From Solea solea (taxonomy: Eukaryota; Chordata; Actinopteri; Pleuronectiformes; Soleidae), in contig NC_081136.1 in assembly GCF_958295425.1 (NCBI RefSeq), positions 14,715,381 to 14,779,380 on the forward strand: a stretch of DNA of 64,000 nt, written 5' to 3'. Shown here piece after piece: positions 44,986 through 57,600 of this stretch. Under the pieces are notes generated by a model. The model was not told the origin of the DNA, made no database searches, and worked only from the letters and a program-made list of their open reading frames with translations. Both the position numbers and the translations under genes were made by a program. How positions within the stretch are numbered: the first letter of the stretch is position 1; every line of letters begins with the position of its first letter.

Positions 44986-45708
44986 GACGTTGGTGCCATA
45001 CTGTGCACATCTTTCTTTCCATCCAGTGCTTTATGAACTATTTATGTGATATTTAGCGTTTTCAATTTTAAGGGAATTTTAAGTTATTCTTTTTCTGATA
45101 ATAAATCAACTGTTTTGTTTTTGTTTTTTCTTACCAGGATTGGACAAATCCTCCTGCTATTTTCTGAACAAAAAGAAGTAATCATAATAATGATAATAAT
45201 GGAAACCAAGCATTATATTCCTATACACTAGAAGTGACCAATTAAATTTGTTATGCAGCGTTTTAATCAAAATCAGCTTCTCTGTTATTCAGGCCGGTGA
45301 CCACTCGAGCACATCAGTGTGTGACATTTAGAGTGCGAGTCGTGAAACCGACGCCACACAAAGCTGCATTATTATGTAAATGTCGAATGTGGAAAATCAG
45401 TAATTATTACTTAAAAACACATTTTCAAATTACAGCCTTGCCTTTTGTTAGTCTGCGTTAATGCAACTAACTATTTATTAACTGCCCATATGTCATTGTG
45501 CAGCAGTCGACGCATGCATGGTATGTATGTTGGTTGCCATGGTTTCTCGTCCTGATGTGTATCTACATTTGAGAGTGGGCTCTGTAGTGATGTGGCGGCA
45601 TTGTGATAGAAGAAAAGGGGAGCCTTTTTTTGACTGAAGAATAGGAAAAGAAATAGTGAAAGATTGTTGAGTGCTATGTTGAATCTGTGCACATCTAATA
45701 TGTATGTA
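44986..45708. other. No gene recognised
   Basis: Unique-looking A+T-rich sequence. Confidence 0.4.
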
Positions 45709-45866
45709 TATATATATATATTGTTTTTTATACATATCTATATAGATATGTGTATATACTGTATATATCAGCTGTAATATACATATATACATATATAGCT
45801 GTACATATATACATACATATATACAGCTATATATGTATATATATACATATATATATATATATACAA
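45709..45866. repeat. AT-rich (TATATG/CATATA) repeat with cruciform potential
   Basis: Interleaved TATATA, TACATA and TATGTA units. A perfect 20-bp palindrome, ACATATCTATATAGATATGT, lies at 45732-45751, and AGCTGTA/TACAGCT occur in both orientations around 45768-45830, so the array can fold on itself. Confidence 0.85.
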
Positions 45867-46987
45867 ATGTGTGTATATTATTATTTTTTGATGAAGATCA
45901 CCTTGACCGTACAGCTGATTATGTGAAAAAGCCTAACTGCATATTAGGTTGGTGATCATTGCCTGCTGCGGTAAAGTGGCCCGCACCATGAAGTGTCCTC
46001 TCTGTGAAGCACAGACAGATAAATTATCTAAAGGAAATCAAGATAATGACTTTCATTTACTCAATAAGCAGACATTAATTATCTGTCCAACAGGTTAGGG
46101 GGTTAGACTTATTGAGAGCCTGGAGATAAATGGCTTTCTGATCAAGATATAATGAAAACCTGTTTAGGTCCTCTAACCAAGCAGTGATGAATTTACATTT
46201 TAATTCCTGCTCTTGTTGTGGCAATTTCTGGAGAAGTGATTCCAATGCCACACCCTAACAGCCTGACAACACCACTGTGTTTTGTTTTCTTCGGGGGGAA
46301 TTTGATGTTATCACAAACACGGTGTCTCACCCAGCTCCTCTCCCCCGCTGCCACCCTCTGTGGAAAAGTAATGAAATGATGAATTTGTGAAACAACCGCA
46401 GGGTGACTATGATGAATTTTGTGGTATCTTGCAGACTAATAGCTCTGTCAACAAGAACAACTCTCTATAGATGAGTGCAAATAGGCAAAGCAATCATGGT
46501 ATTTGTGGTTTAATGCACAAAACATGAGCGGCAGCAGCTTAAATTAAGGCGGCAAATATCTCGCTGATGAGAGAGGTTAATGCAGCATTGATTACTCAGG
46601 CCACGGTGTTTTTTACCACAAACACGGGAATGCAGCTTCTGTCTCTGAGCAATGTCTCCGGTCAGAGGCATATTTGCGTGAGGGTGTGAGCTGTTTCCTG
46701 GAGACCCATCGTGCATTTGGCTGCATTCCAGTCATTTAAGCTGCCAATAGCAGCCTGATCTCAGAGATACTTATGACAGCAAATATTGCCCTGAAGCTTA
46801 GCTCAGCCTGTGGCAGGAGAAAAGTGGCACACGGCAAAAGAAGCCTCTAATAAGTGCCAAGGCTTTTTCCTCAGGTTGGCAAAGAGTTGGTGGGCACCAT
46901 ATTCACAAGCACTTTTCCTGACTGTGAGGGGAGCCCCACTAGGGGATTCTTTATTTAAACTTAGACAAACACAGGTAGTTGTTGTTT

Positions 46988-47026
<39 letters not shown>

Positions 47027-47389
47027 TTAATATCTAGACAAGGGTGGTGGGTGAGGCTTCTCCCTTCTACAACACAGACACAGTGTGTGGGCAGGAGCAA
47101 CCTTTGTAATGTCTGCCAGCAGTTACAGAGCTTCATTGTTAAAGAGATTCCCAGATAAGCTCACTGATAAAAAAAACCTAAATAAAAGCGGCATCACGTT
47201 TAAAGACTCTACGACTGCGCAGCATTATCCCGCTCTTATTAACACTGCTGATCACTGACCGTAACTGGCTGCTCCTTCAAGCTCCTCATGCTGGGACTGA
47301 GTTAGTAAAGGCTGCTTTCCGGATCACCTGTGCCAAAATGTCTGCTGGACTGAAACAGAATGAGCGTGTTTAGATCGCAACAACATTCC
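45867..47389. other. No gene recognised; repeat-poor sequence plus (ATT)n
   Basis: 46000-46780 has no visible repeats and many TAATTA, ATTA and GATTA motifs, making it a candidate conserved non-coding area. (ATT)12 lies at 46990-47025. Confidence 0.4.
46990..47025. repeat. (ATT)12 microsatellite
   Basis: Uninterrupted trinucleotide run. Confidence 0.95.
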
Positions 47390-47590
47390 CACACTGCACA
47401 CAGGAAGTGATTCTTTTATGCCAAGACAGATGGAGGCAACAGGAATATTGCGCTAGTAAAGCCAGCCAAAGGCAAACGGATGCATACTTGGAATGTTACA
47501 GCATTTCTGTTGACAAAGACCAAACCGAAACAGACGGTAACATCATTTACAACAACCACTTACAGTTACGTACTGCAGCTTTAACAACCG
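47390..47590 (+). repeat. Family A repeat, copy 6
   Basis: CACACTGCACACAGGAAGTG, then CCAAGACAGATGGAGGCAAC, and a 3' end TACGTACTGCAGCTTTAAC, which gives the probable family 3' terminus (ACTGCAGCTTTAA). Confidence 0.6.
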
Positions 47591-50499
47591 CCCACTATTG
47601 GGCTGCGACTGCTAAAAATAAGCCTGTTTTCGATTTGTATGACTGTGTTTTTGTTGTTTTTTGTGTGATTGCGTTTCCATCTGTCTCGCTCTTGATGTTG
47701 CTGGACGTCTTTGTTCATGTTTGGCTTCCATGGAAATGAGCATCCCCCACAAATGTAAAAAAAACAATAAATAAAATAATAATTTTAACAGGAATGAAAA
47801 ATGGGGGACAAACATCATCTTCTGGCCAACGGCAATTTATCAACTCGTCAATTCATGTTGTTACAATTTTGTTTCACATGTCCTAATTACCTGTCATTAA
47901 AAAGTAATATTAACATGAATATTTCCATTACATTTGCACATTAGACTTGATTTCTTACATCTATTGCAGCAACAACTATATGAAACTGAGACCTTAACAA
48001 TTTGTGCAGCAGTTTGACTGTAGAAATAAATGTAGAAACCTTTAAGCCTCTCTGGCTCCTCCGAGTTTTGCAGCTCTACACTTCATCCAAATTGTACTTT
48101 TGTAAGAAAAGGAATCCCAAGAGAGACTATTCTACAGGATGAACAATCGAAGTTAGAGAACAAATGTTGCGATTCTTTACATCCTGACGGCGATATCATC
48201 CTCACACTAACACTCACATCTGCTCATCTACACTTGATCTAAGCTCTGTACAAACAGAACAGAGACTTTTTATGTCATTCATACAAGAGCAGTTAAGATG
48301 TTCTTTTGAGATTCTTAACTCTTCTATACAGAGTGCCTTGCACCTTCCCTAGGATTTTCGTCATTTGTCACATCCTTGTGTTAATATTTTCTCAGAGGAA
48401 TAAAACAAACTCGAATGGCCTTTTCAGTGCCATTCACATATGTTTACAGAGCCAAACCAGATAAAAGCACTGCTTCACGTCTGACACGAGAAAAAGAAAG
48501 AGCTTATTTTCAGTCTTGCCTAATTTACCAAATATTTTCTTCTCACTAGTTTACTTGAATAAATGAAATGTTAAAAAACAAACATAGAAACTATCAAAGT
48601 TCACAGAAAGCTGAGGTGACATCTATAAATGTCTTTTTTTTCTGTCTAGTGCTGAAAAACTGGAGAAACTGCAGCCACAGCTTGGGTTTGAAAAGAAAAA
48701 TGACTTAAGGGATTAATAAATGATCAAAAAAACGTGCCAATTAACTTTCTGTCAATCAACAGTTTGGATTGTTACAGCTATAAAAAACATGCACGCAGTT
48801 TAATACAGCGTCGTCCACTGAGGAGCATGGGAACACATTATATTTGGATAGACAGAGAAATAGCATCAAAAACAGTTGTGTTCATAGCTTCGAATATGCA
48901 CACAAATCAACACAATTGCACGAACACACACACACTTTGTGGGTGTGTGAGAGACAGCAAATCCAAAAGGATTTCAACTGCTAATCGACTTGGTACCACG
49001 CATTACATGCTGGGAGTGAGCGAGGGAGTGGAATGTGTTTGCAAGTGTAAAGAAAAGGCGACCTGCATGTCTGCATTCAAATATCTAAAAAAGACAAGAA
49101 TAATGTCTTATATTTAGTTGAGCTGTGAACTTACACGAGACTAAAGGTTTCCTTGGAAATCCTTCTTTCCGGACGTGGCGAGATGATTAATTCATGTTTG
49201 GTATTTAGATATTTGCTGGTAAAAACAAAAACAACAAAACACTCGCTCATGAGACGCTGGTTACTCCCTGAACCTCCCACAATACAAAAATGGATAAATA
49301 TAGTAAATGATATTTATGTTATGTCCCCACAAGAAAACAGTATTTATCAAGTTATGGACTAAGTGGGTCAAATATGTAAAGCCTTTGTGGCCAGATTTTG
49401 TCGAGGTATCAAATGAATGGCAAATGCGATGCCTTGTCCTCCTGCTATTTTATTTCATTAACCTCTACTGGACATACTTAAAATATTGTTTCTTGTTCTA
49501 ATGGGCACTTTAGCCCTCTCCCAATTTGTGTGAAAAGTTCATAAACTGCCTGCAGCTGCTCATATGTTTTGTATACAAGTTTATGTATTGCAATCAATGC
49601 AGTCCAAAATATAAATAACAATAATAATAATAAAGAAATATGTCTTTTGGACCATTTTTTGCGATAACATCTGGGGCAAAACCTTAGATGAAACATCGGA
49701 GTGATGACAGTGAGTAGTCTTTTTTTCTGCGTTCTGTGTTTTTTTCTGCCACACAGGGACAGACGGGGGAAACAAACAAGACAATAAGATGACAATTTCC
49801 ATGATCCCACACTGCTTCCTGACATCATCAAACTAGGTCAAACTGTTGTTATTGTTTTGATTTTGAGACCCCGAGAGGCAGAGATTACTTGACTGTTTAA
49901 AATAGTGGCAGCTGCTGGTCTTTGAAATATAGTTATTTATACAAAAATGTGATCATTATGTAAAACTAAAAAAAAGGAAATGCTATAATAGTGTTTTTAT
50001 TTACAGTGTATAATAAGTACAGACAAAAAAAATAACAACAATTGGCTGATATTTGTCTCTAGAGTACAGCAACCTCGTGCAGAGTTCGCGAGCGAAGTCT
50101 CCGCACTGAGACGGAAAAGGCTCTGGTGTCATGTACAGTTTGACAACACAGTCAGTCAAAAAGTGGTTCTGCCTTTCAGACAGTTCCTCCAATCGTCACG
50201 CATCAACCCAGCGTCTGTGTCCGCCCACTGCTCCACTGACTCCCAAAGACACCGTCTTGCTCACAGCAGTGGGGAAAAAAAAAGAAGCTATTCTGTGCTG
50301 TCTCATAGAGATCGAATGAAGCTGAGCTTCCCCCGTGCTGCTGCGGGAATGTACGAGAAGAAAACTGCGTCAGACGATCTGTGATGAGCGGCCGATTCTG
50401 AACGCACTAGTCATGTAGTGGTGATTTGAGTTTGACCATTTTTTTTCAGCAGAGCTTCGCTTGCTGTCTTATCGCAATCGCCTCCAGTTTAAAACAAAC
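47591..50499. other. No gene recognised
   Basis: A+T-rich, mostly unique DNA. Open frames of up to 127 residues (48734-49117) lack domain signatures. Confidence 0.4.
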
Positions 50500-51245
50500 T
50501 TTTAAATGTCCGTTGTCAGACTGTCAAATGAGTTGCACGCAATGGCGACTAATCCCGTTTGCGCCACATGACTCTGTGTTTCACAGTACAGCAGTGTTGA
50601 GATGTCACTCCACACAACATACACAAAGGGATTTGTTTTATGTCAAGACAGACATTGTGCTACTGAAGTGATATCTACAAACAGGTAAAAGTATCATCAC
50701 CATTATTATTATTACGCTTTAATTATAGTTGACAACGGCATAATGTCATTTTATCAACCATTTCTGCTGCTGTTTGTATAAATGACATTGTAGTACTATC
50801 AACATGTCATCGCTGATTCCGAACTGTCCTTTCTAAACTTATAATTGAATACAATTGTTGTAATTGTCTCTCTTTTGTCTCTACCTCACCCCCGTCTTGG
50901 CCTTTCTCTCCCCATTTTTCCTTTCACCCCAACTGGTCAGGGTCGATGGCCGACATCTTTGAGTCTGGTTCTGTCAGAGATTTCTTCTTCTGTTAAAAGG
51001 GAGTTTTTTCTGTTTGCTAATTGTATGAACTGTTGTTTTTCTCTGCTCTATAATATTGTAAAGGTTTCTGCCTTACTATGTGCAGTGTCTTGACATGATG
51101 TATGTTGTGATTTGGCGATTCTACCACTTTAAAAAAAACCCAGTTGTTCAGCAGTTTGATGAGATAAACGATTCTTGTCCCCGCCCGCAGAATAATATCA
51201 ACAACAATCATTATCAGGTTGCACACTGCAGCTTTAGATTTATAT
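50500..51245 (+). repeat. Family A repeat, copy 7, split by an insertion
   Basis: The 5' half at 50500-50680 (GCGCCACATGACTCTGTGTT; TATGTCAAGACAGACATTGT) and the 3' half at 51130-51245 (GTTGTTCAGCAGTTTGATGA; GTTGCACACTGCAGCTTTA) are in the order seen in copy 1. A family G repeat and flanking DNA lie between them, consistent with insertion into a pre-existing family A copy. Confidence 0.5.
50880..51118 (+). repeat. Family G teleost repeat, copy 2
   Basis: CACCCCAACTGGTCAGGGTC, GATGGCCGACATCTTTGAGT, CTGTTAAAAGGGAGTTTTTT and CATGATGTATGTTGTGATTT are the reverse-complement counterparts of blocks at 15322-15560. The 3' end TTGTGATTTGGCG is the usual end of this family. Confidence 0.65.
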
Positions 51246-54200
51246 ATATTAAAAAAAATAAATAAATACAAATCCCATATGCGTCGTGCGTTGTTAGTCT
51301 GCCTGATAACCGCGGCACTACTTGGGCAGGGTGCGTGTCTGACCACATACCAATCAGTTGCCTGGATAATGACCGTAATGACTCGCTCTGATTCTGTGGA
51401 ATAGAGCATGCAAATTGTCCTTGCCTCATCATAATGAGGGCCCTCTTTAATGACACAATCAAAAAAAAATCCTCCTCTAATTTTCGCACACTGACGCGGG
51501 CGCCGCGTGTTGATTGCATGGTGCGGTGCCAGTGTCAACAGCACGTAAATAGATAGGTTGGTGGTTTGTCTCAATTCGCTGAGAAAATACACCCGATACG
51601 TATACACCCAGGGATGCGAGACGAAGGCAGAGAGAGCTCATAATCCATATTTTATTCACTAGAGCTTTTTTTTTTTCCCCCCATGCTATTGATTGGTTCT
51701 GACAGTGGCTGCAAGGGAAGTTATTGTTTGTGCTCCATTGAGGGCTACTAACTGCTGAGACCCTCCATCACCACCATGCTTATAATGTCAATATCATGAT
51801 CACTTGATCCTGCATTATCCTCAAGGAAATATTCACAGTGGAACCTGGCGAACGAGAAAGCCCTTTACTCAGCGAAAGCCCCTGTGCCACAGTGTGACAA
51901 TAAACACACTCATTTTTGTGTTTGCATTTCAAAATGAAATCTATCAATATTGATAACTTCCTACTGGCAGGGAGGAGTCAACAGCTCTAAGTTACTGAAA
52001 AGAATTGTGTCTTTGGCAAACTTTTGCATCACAGCTACTTTAGTAGTCCCGTCATTCCAGGACTAATGAATGAATTAACGAATGAAAGAGGATTTGCTCG
52101 TCGTGGCCTCTCCATCAGAGGGGGGTTAATTTCGATTCAATATGCTAAACTGCTTGGAAACCAGGACTTTATCCACGGTGAAGCCTTTCCCGCAGCAACA
52201 ACACTGGTCTGCCCTGCGACCCTTTGGCCCATCCTTAATCCTTCAGTATCCTGTGGTCAATATTTTAAGATTGATTCACCTCTCTAGTCAAATAAACTAT
52301 TAAATCCATTAGCCAGATGGCTCCGGCTTACTTTACATTTTGATTACGATCAATCACAATCCCCTGCTGCAGATGTGATTCTGAGGTTCCTTCCAACTGT
52401 TAAAAGGCTTGACGCTGCAGACTCGAACAAATTGAGTCCGGAAAAGAAACAAGTCAGCTATACTTTCAAAAAAGTTGCAATTTATGGGCTTGGAAATTCT
52501 GTGCATTTATGTTTTGTTTTTTTTTTTTTACCCTGTGACCCAAAGCACTGATTATTATCTTGTTGGCAATGTAGGCAGAAAATGAAATCCAGAGTGGGTG
52601 TAGTACCATATTTATCATGGATTATTTACAGAAAAACTGTGTGATGATTGCGGATGATGTGTGGGGAGTGGAGACGTGTCATGTGAATCAGTCCGAGCCA
52701 GATACAGAGTCTGGCTCTGTCACCGAAACGCAGAGACAAACAACAGGAGAAGCTCCATCTGCAACTTGGAAGACACCAACATTAAATACATACCTCAGTG
52801 TAATGTAGTTAACGGAATATCATTTTCTCACCTATTTTCGGCGTTTCAAAAACATGTTCAGCTCATTGTTTAGGTTCTGCCTCCCACAGTTTGTTTAACT
52901 GGCTTGTTTCACTCTGAACACTTATCTGTCCGCCACCAAACGGCAATTAGACAAATTAGGGACTGGCTGGGAAACATGTTGGAGAATGTATATGTTCATT
53001 TATAGTGATACTGTTTAATGATGTGGTTGGTGAAAGTGAAAGCTGAAATAATGACTTTGAAATGTTGATAATGTTGTCTCAAGTCAGCGCAAAGACTAAA
53101 CAGCCGTTTGTTCTGTTGCTCTAGACGGGGAGCTTATTATACAGGTTAAAAGGAAAATTAAAGCTTACTTGAAAAAACAACAACAACTTAATAGATTAAA
53201 TATTGAATTGCAAGGTTTTTCCTACCTTTCTATCCAATCTGATCATTTGGTTTGACTGATCAATATCCAAACACCAGCGAACCTGGCGCTAATGCTCTTT
53301 TAAGTGAGGCCTTTTGGAAGAGTACTTGTAATTAAATGTACTGCGTCTTGTTTGGGCCTGAAAAAAAAACACGACAGCAAAAACATGAAATTGTTTTCAT
53401 ATGCACGTTATATAATGATGACCTTGTTTATATTGCTCTTTAAAAAACTGGTTCAAAGTGCGGACAAGGAAGGTAATTAAGATCCACGTATGTATAAAAA
53501 TACATTTCAAGTGTGAAACAAATAATAATAATAATGTCTGGTGCTGTTGCTGTAAATAACTGATGAAGTGTTTTCATTTTCTCATGTATTAATGGGAGAT
53601 AATTAAATACATAATATACGGGCGCGTTATGACACGCGCACACTTCCCTCTATTTGTGGGAGCAGCGGTTCGTGCTGTTGTCATGTTGCAAAACGTGAAT
53701 CACGATGACTAAACTAAAAAGGTACTCATGGTCGACTAAATTAATGAGAGCTGATTGCATGTCAGCGATTGCTTTTAGGGATTCTGCGGGGTAGTGGGAC
53801 TAATGGTCGGAAGAATCAATACGAAACACTTAAAGGTCCATGTATGCACATCACTGCCGAAATAAGGCACCTCGTGGAGGAGAAGAAAAACAACATGTAT
53901 TCTTGTTCGGTGACTGTCAATATTAATTATTGTTTTTCTTTTAATTACACTGACTGATCAAAGGCACCAGTGTATTTCTGCCCCTGAACTCAGTTAAGTA
54001 TGTAAAGTTCTTTCTAGGCTTTTTTTTTTACTGGCTCCTTCTTAATTAGTTGTATACCAAACCAAGTTACCCCCAATAAAACAAAAGAAATGGCTCAGCT
54101 TGACTTTGGTCCAAACTTTAGCAGCATTTTAATTGAAAACAAAAAAAAAAAACTGAAGCAGTGGCTCATCAAAAGAAGTGAACTCCAAACAGGAAGTCAT

Positions 54201-54414
54201 TGAAGCATCACAGCTGAACATTTAAGATAATCAAGGGGGAGATATAAACTCTACTGCCTATTTTTTTCTTTTTATTTTATTAGATTTATTTATTGAAGCA
54301 TTATACTTAAGTATTGTCTTTGTGTGTATGCCATTCTGAGCGCCTCAAAATGTTGCTGAAACGTAGTCCTGAGTTTGAATCATTATAAAACAGCATCAGG
54401 GCAGATGTGTCAAC
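51246..54414. other. No gene recognised
   Basis: Mostly unique A+T-rich DNA with T tracts (51666-51676, 52519-52529). The 196-residue minus-strand frame at 51017-51607 overlaps repeats G and A and is not a gene. Confidence 0.4.
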
Positions 54415-54422
54415 CATAATAT

Positions 54423-54809
54423 TAGAGCTGCAACTAACGATTATTTTCATAATCGATTAATCTGTCGATTATTTTCTAGATTAATCGATGAATCGTTTGG
54501 TCCATAAAATATCAGAAAAACCATAAAAAATGTTGTGGTGTTCGTCAAACCTGGAAATGATGATGTTCTCAAATGTCTTGTTTTGTCCACAAACCAAAAT
54601 GATTGACTTTTAATGATTAATTTGTTATCCAGAGCAAAGAAATGAAGAAAATATTCATATTTAAGAAGCTTAAACAATCAGAAATCTTGTTTTAATCATG
54701 AAAAAAGCTTCAAACCGATGAATCGATTATCAAAATAGTTGTCGATTAATTTAGTAATCGATTAATAATCGATTAATAATCGATTCATCGATTCATCGTT
54801 TCAGCTCTA
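54423..54809 (+). mobile_element. Complete hAT-type MITE with 8-bp target duplication
   Basis: The element starts TAGAGCTGCAACTAACGATT, and the reverse complement of its right end is TAGAGCTGAAACGATGAATC. The octamer CATAATAT occurs exactly at 54415-54422 and 54810-54817, the 8-bp duplication made by hAT transposases. It is 387 bp, rich in ATCGATTA motifs that can fold on themselves, and has no coding capacity. The flanking perfect duplication suggests a fairly recent insertion. A truncated relative lies inverted at 24868-25110, and end fragments occur at 38725 and possibly 18630-18730. Confidence 0.88.
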
Positions 54810-54817
54810 CATAATAT

Positions 54818-56037
54818 TATACATAACTTGTTCAAAACAGGTCATACATTTACATAGTTCTTTAAACAGATAGTTTGAATAAATGCTAGCATTTTCTTCT
54901 AGCTATAAACAGTGTGTAACAGTGGCAGTTATACGGCCGCTGGAGAAAGTGAAAACAACAAAACACTGTAATTGAGTCAAAAGCATTTTGTAACTAGAAA
55001 TAAAAATGTACGCCAACTACATTTAGCACCTTGCTTATTTCCACCAGTCTATCTGCTGCATGTTTGCTTCTTATGTTCCTGCATTTTAATCTTAAGAGTT
55101 TTTTCCCCCTCCAAATAGCACCATAATCTCCCCCGAGTCACACACATTGTGTCTGTCACTGGTAAAAATATGGGCGATAGAATTTTTGGTAATCCTTTTG
55201 GATTAAAGAGACTTCTCCTAATACCTGGAGATGCAAGTCAACTGCACTTATGAGGTAGTGGATGTAAGCCTGTGTTGCTATGTGAAGAGGAGGGAATGGA
55301 GTGACAGCGAGGGAGCGAGGGAGCGAGAGGAGAGGGAGAGAAGGAGCTTTAATGCTGGTGTCCCTTTTAGACATGATTTTAATTCCTCTGCAGAAATATC
55401 AGCAATATTTAACTGGAAATGTCACAGAATGTCAAGTCAGAAAATGTCACTGGGGAAGGACTGGAGGATGACCTCAAACCTCCCCTTTAAGATGATATAA
55501 ATATACCTCTGTGGTATTGTAAAGACAGTTTTTTTTTTTCCCAGGGCATGATTCCCCCCCCCCCCCATTTTAAATGGACTATTCATTTTCATAGCAGCAG
55601 AGGGAAGAAAAGGCAGAAGGGAGAGATGAATGAACTCATCAATCGTGGTGGGGTGGGGAAACGGTAACGACTGATGTCTACCCCATCACTTCCACCATCC
55701 GTTGGGCAATTGTTGACATGAAGCACCACTACGCTGCTGGCTCCAGCCTCCTATATGCAATTAGTACTGCTGAAGAAGTGCTTATAGTTTCCAAACATTG
55801 CACACATATGTACAGGCTGGATAAAGGCAAACAGTAAGTGTTGCCAGTGGGTGGTGTGTCCTGGAATGGTTTTTTTTTTTTACCCCTGCATCATGCACAC
55901 ATGAAATGTGACGTCAGAAACACATAAACACAAACAATCTTTTACTTACTTTTTCCCTCATCCAAATCCAACACAGAGTGAACGATTTGAAGTTGCTAAT
56001 AAAATGTAAAAAGTATGAAATCAAGAATAGTGAGGGC
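54818..56037. other. No gene recognised; homopolymer tracts
   Basis: Includes a GAGCGAGG/GAGAGGAGAG purine tract at 55305-55345, T tracts at 55529-55539 and 55871-55880, and a C13 run at 55554-55566. Confidence 0.4.
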
Positions 56038-56260
56038 TGTCGCAAATTGTAAAAAATAAGGTTCACAAAAAGTATTTATGGCACCGGAATTTGTTTTGCT
56101 GCCAAAGATGACACAGTTGGGTCAATTGGAGCCAAAAGCGGATAAAAAACATGCACTGCAGAGTAATTTGACTCGGGATTGAACGCGGATTAAACACATT
56201 CCCACTGCTAAGAAATGTGTTCAAATTTGGGATTAAACAGATTATTAATGAACAATTTAC
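56038..56260 (+). repeat. Older repeat, second copy
   Basis: AAATTGTAAAAAATAAGGTT, then ATTTGACTCGGGATTGAACG and CGGATTAAACACATTCCCAC. This is the counterpart of 35975-36690 without the family B MITE, although the middle portions differ. Confidence 0.45.
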
Positions 56261-57208
56261 TGCTTGGTTAGCTGAGATTCTACAAAAGCTCAGAGATGTA
56301 TTTATCTCAACCTTGTAGAGTGTAAAATAAGCAGATTATTAAAGTGCAGCTGGACTCATTTGCATCCCCTACAGGCAAGAAGGGAAAATTATTTTCAAGC
56401 CCCACCCACTGAAGCACTTTCATTTCAGCCATGACAAAGCAAAGAAGTGATGGATGTTCTTGTACCCCTTGACTCAAACCTGGACATGTATTTCTTAGCA
56501 AAACACACTGCTGTTCAGTGCAGAGGTGAAGAATTTGTTTTGACATTTGGAGCAATGCAACAGAGGGCTATAAACAGCCTTTGGGCAGGAGGAACCTGCT
56601 CCTCAGTATAGGCAGTATTGTGAGGTATCACACTGTACCAAAGAACGGGATACCGGGAAACATAAAGCGACTGTAATCCGAAATCAATAAGGCTGGAGAC
56701 AGAGAAAATATTACACAGATAGTGAGAGAACAGGAGCCACAGTTCAGCAAAAAGGCAGAGATTTTTTTTCCCCTCAGTCTCTTTCTTTTAAGCTGCACAA
56801 GGGAAAATTTTCTAAGGGCAGAAATGATCCACTTATGCCCTATCAAGACATTAGCCAGGAGTGCTGGGTGTCAGATTAGATACGCATTCGCTTTGCTGTA
56901 TAGTGCATCAGAACATGTCTCTACCATTTCCCTCCCTGTGTCTCCGCTACATCTCCCTTTAGAGATCTACCTCAGTGCTTTTAACATTAAGGAAATTGAT
57001 ATTAACACGATCGAGTCCATTCTCTGCTGGGTTTTATAGTTTCCAATAATGGGCTTAGTGCAGATCATTACCAGTGGAGCCAATCAAATTATAATCTGTC
57101 CGGGCAAACACATTCAGCTGACCCTGACATGAACAGCAATAGCTAACGCACGTAAAAGCGCGGAAGCGGCAAGCTAATGTTTTACGGGACCTCACCCATC
57201 CTGGAGGA
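56261..57208. other. No gene recognised
   Basis: Unique-looking sequence. Confidence 0.4.
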
Positions 57209-57600
57209 TTTTTTTTTTTTTTTTTTTGACAATGAAATGATTTTATTCAGACAGTAACATCAAAGTGATTGGAAACATATTTCACTGGTCATGTAAGGAC
57301 CTGAAATAAGATCATTCTGAAAGAGATTATGATCCTTACAATGAAACTAAGTTGTTGTTGTTTTTCATTGCCCCAAACAGAAACACTACTATAGAGTGAA
57401 AACACAAGCAATTACAGCAGGCAAATACAGTGATGAGCTACTGCTGAAAAAAGTGAATCAACAGAAATCTGGATTGAAATGATGAGAAATATGTGACATT
57501 ACTGTTACTGTCACAGCTAAAATGTATGTGCAACAGATCACACTTCTAACCCGTTAGAAACACAGGCAATTGTTTTGTTTTTTTCCATAACATGATCCCA
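57209..57600 (-). other. Possible retrocopy 3' end (poly-A plus poly(A) signal)
   Basis: Read on the minus strand, GAATAAAATCATTTCATTGTC is followed directly by 19 A (T19 at 57209-57227 on the + strand). AATAAA sits about 14 bases before the A tract, the spacing of a processed mRNA end. A genomic A tract there suggests reverse transcription of a transcript. No open frame or target duplication was found upstream, so an mRNA tail, a LINE tail or coincidence all remain possible. Confidence 0.3.

Noticed and set aside
48734..49117. 127-residue plus-strand open frame
   Set aside because: No motif, no initiation context of note, and composition follows the A+T-rich background.
51017..51607. 196-residue minus-strand open frame
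   Set aside because: It runs across the end of family G and the 3' half of family A, so it is antisense to two unrelated repeats.
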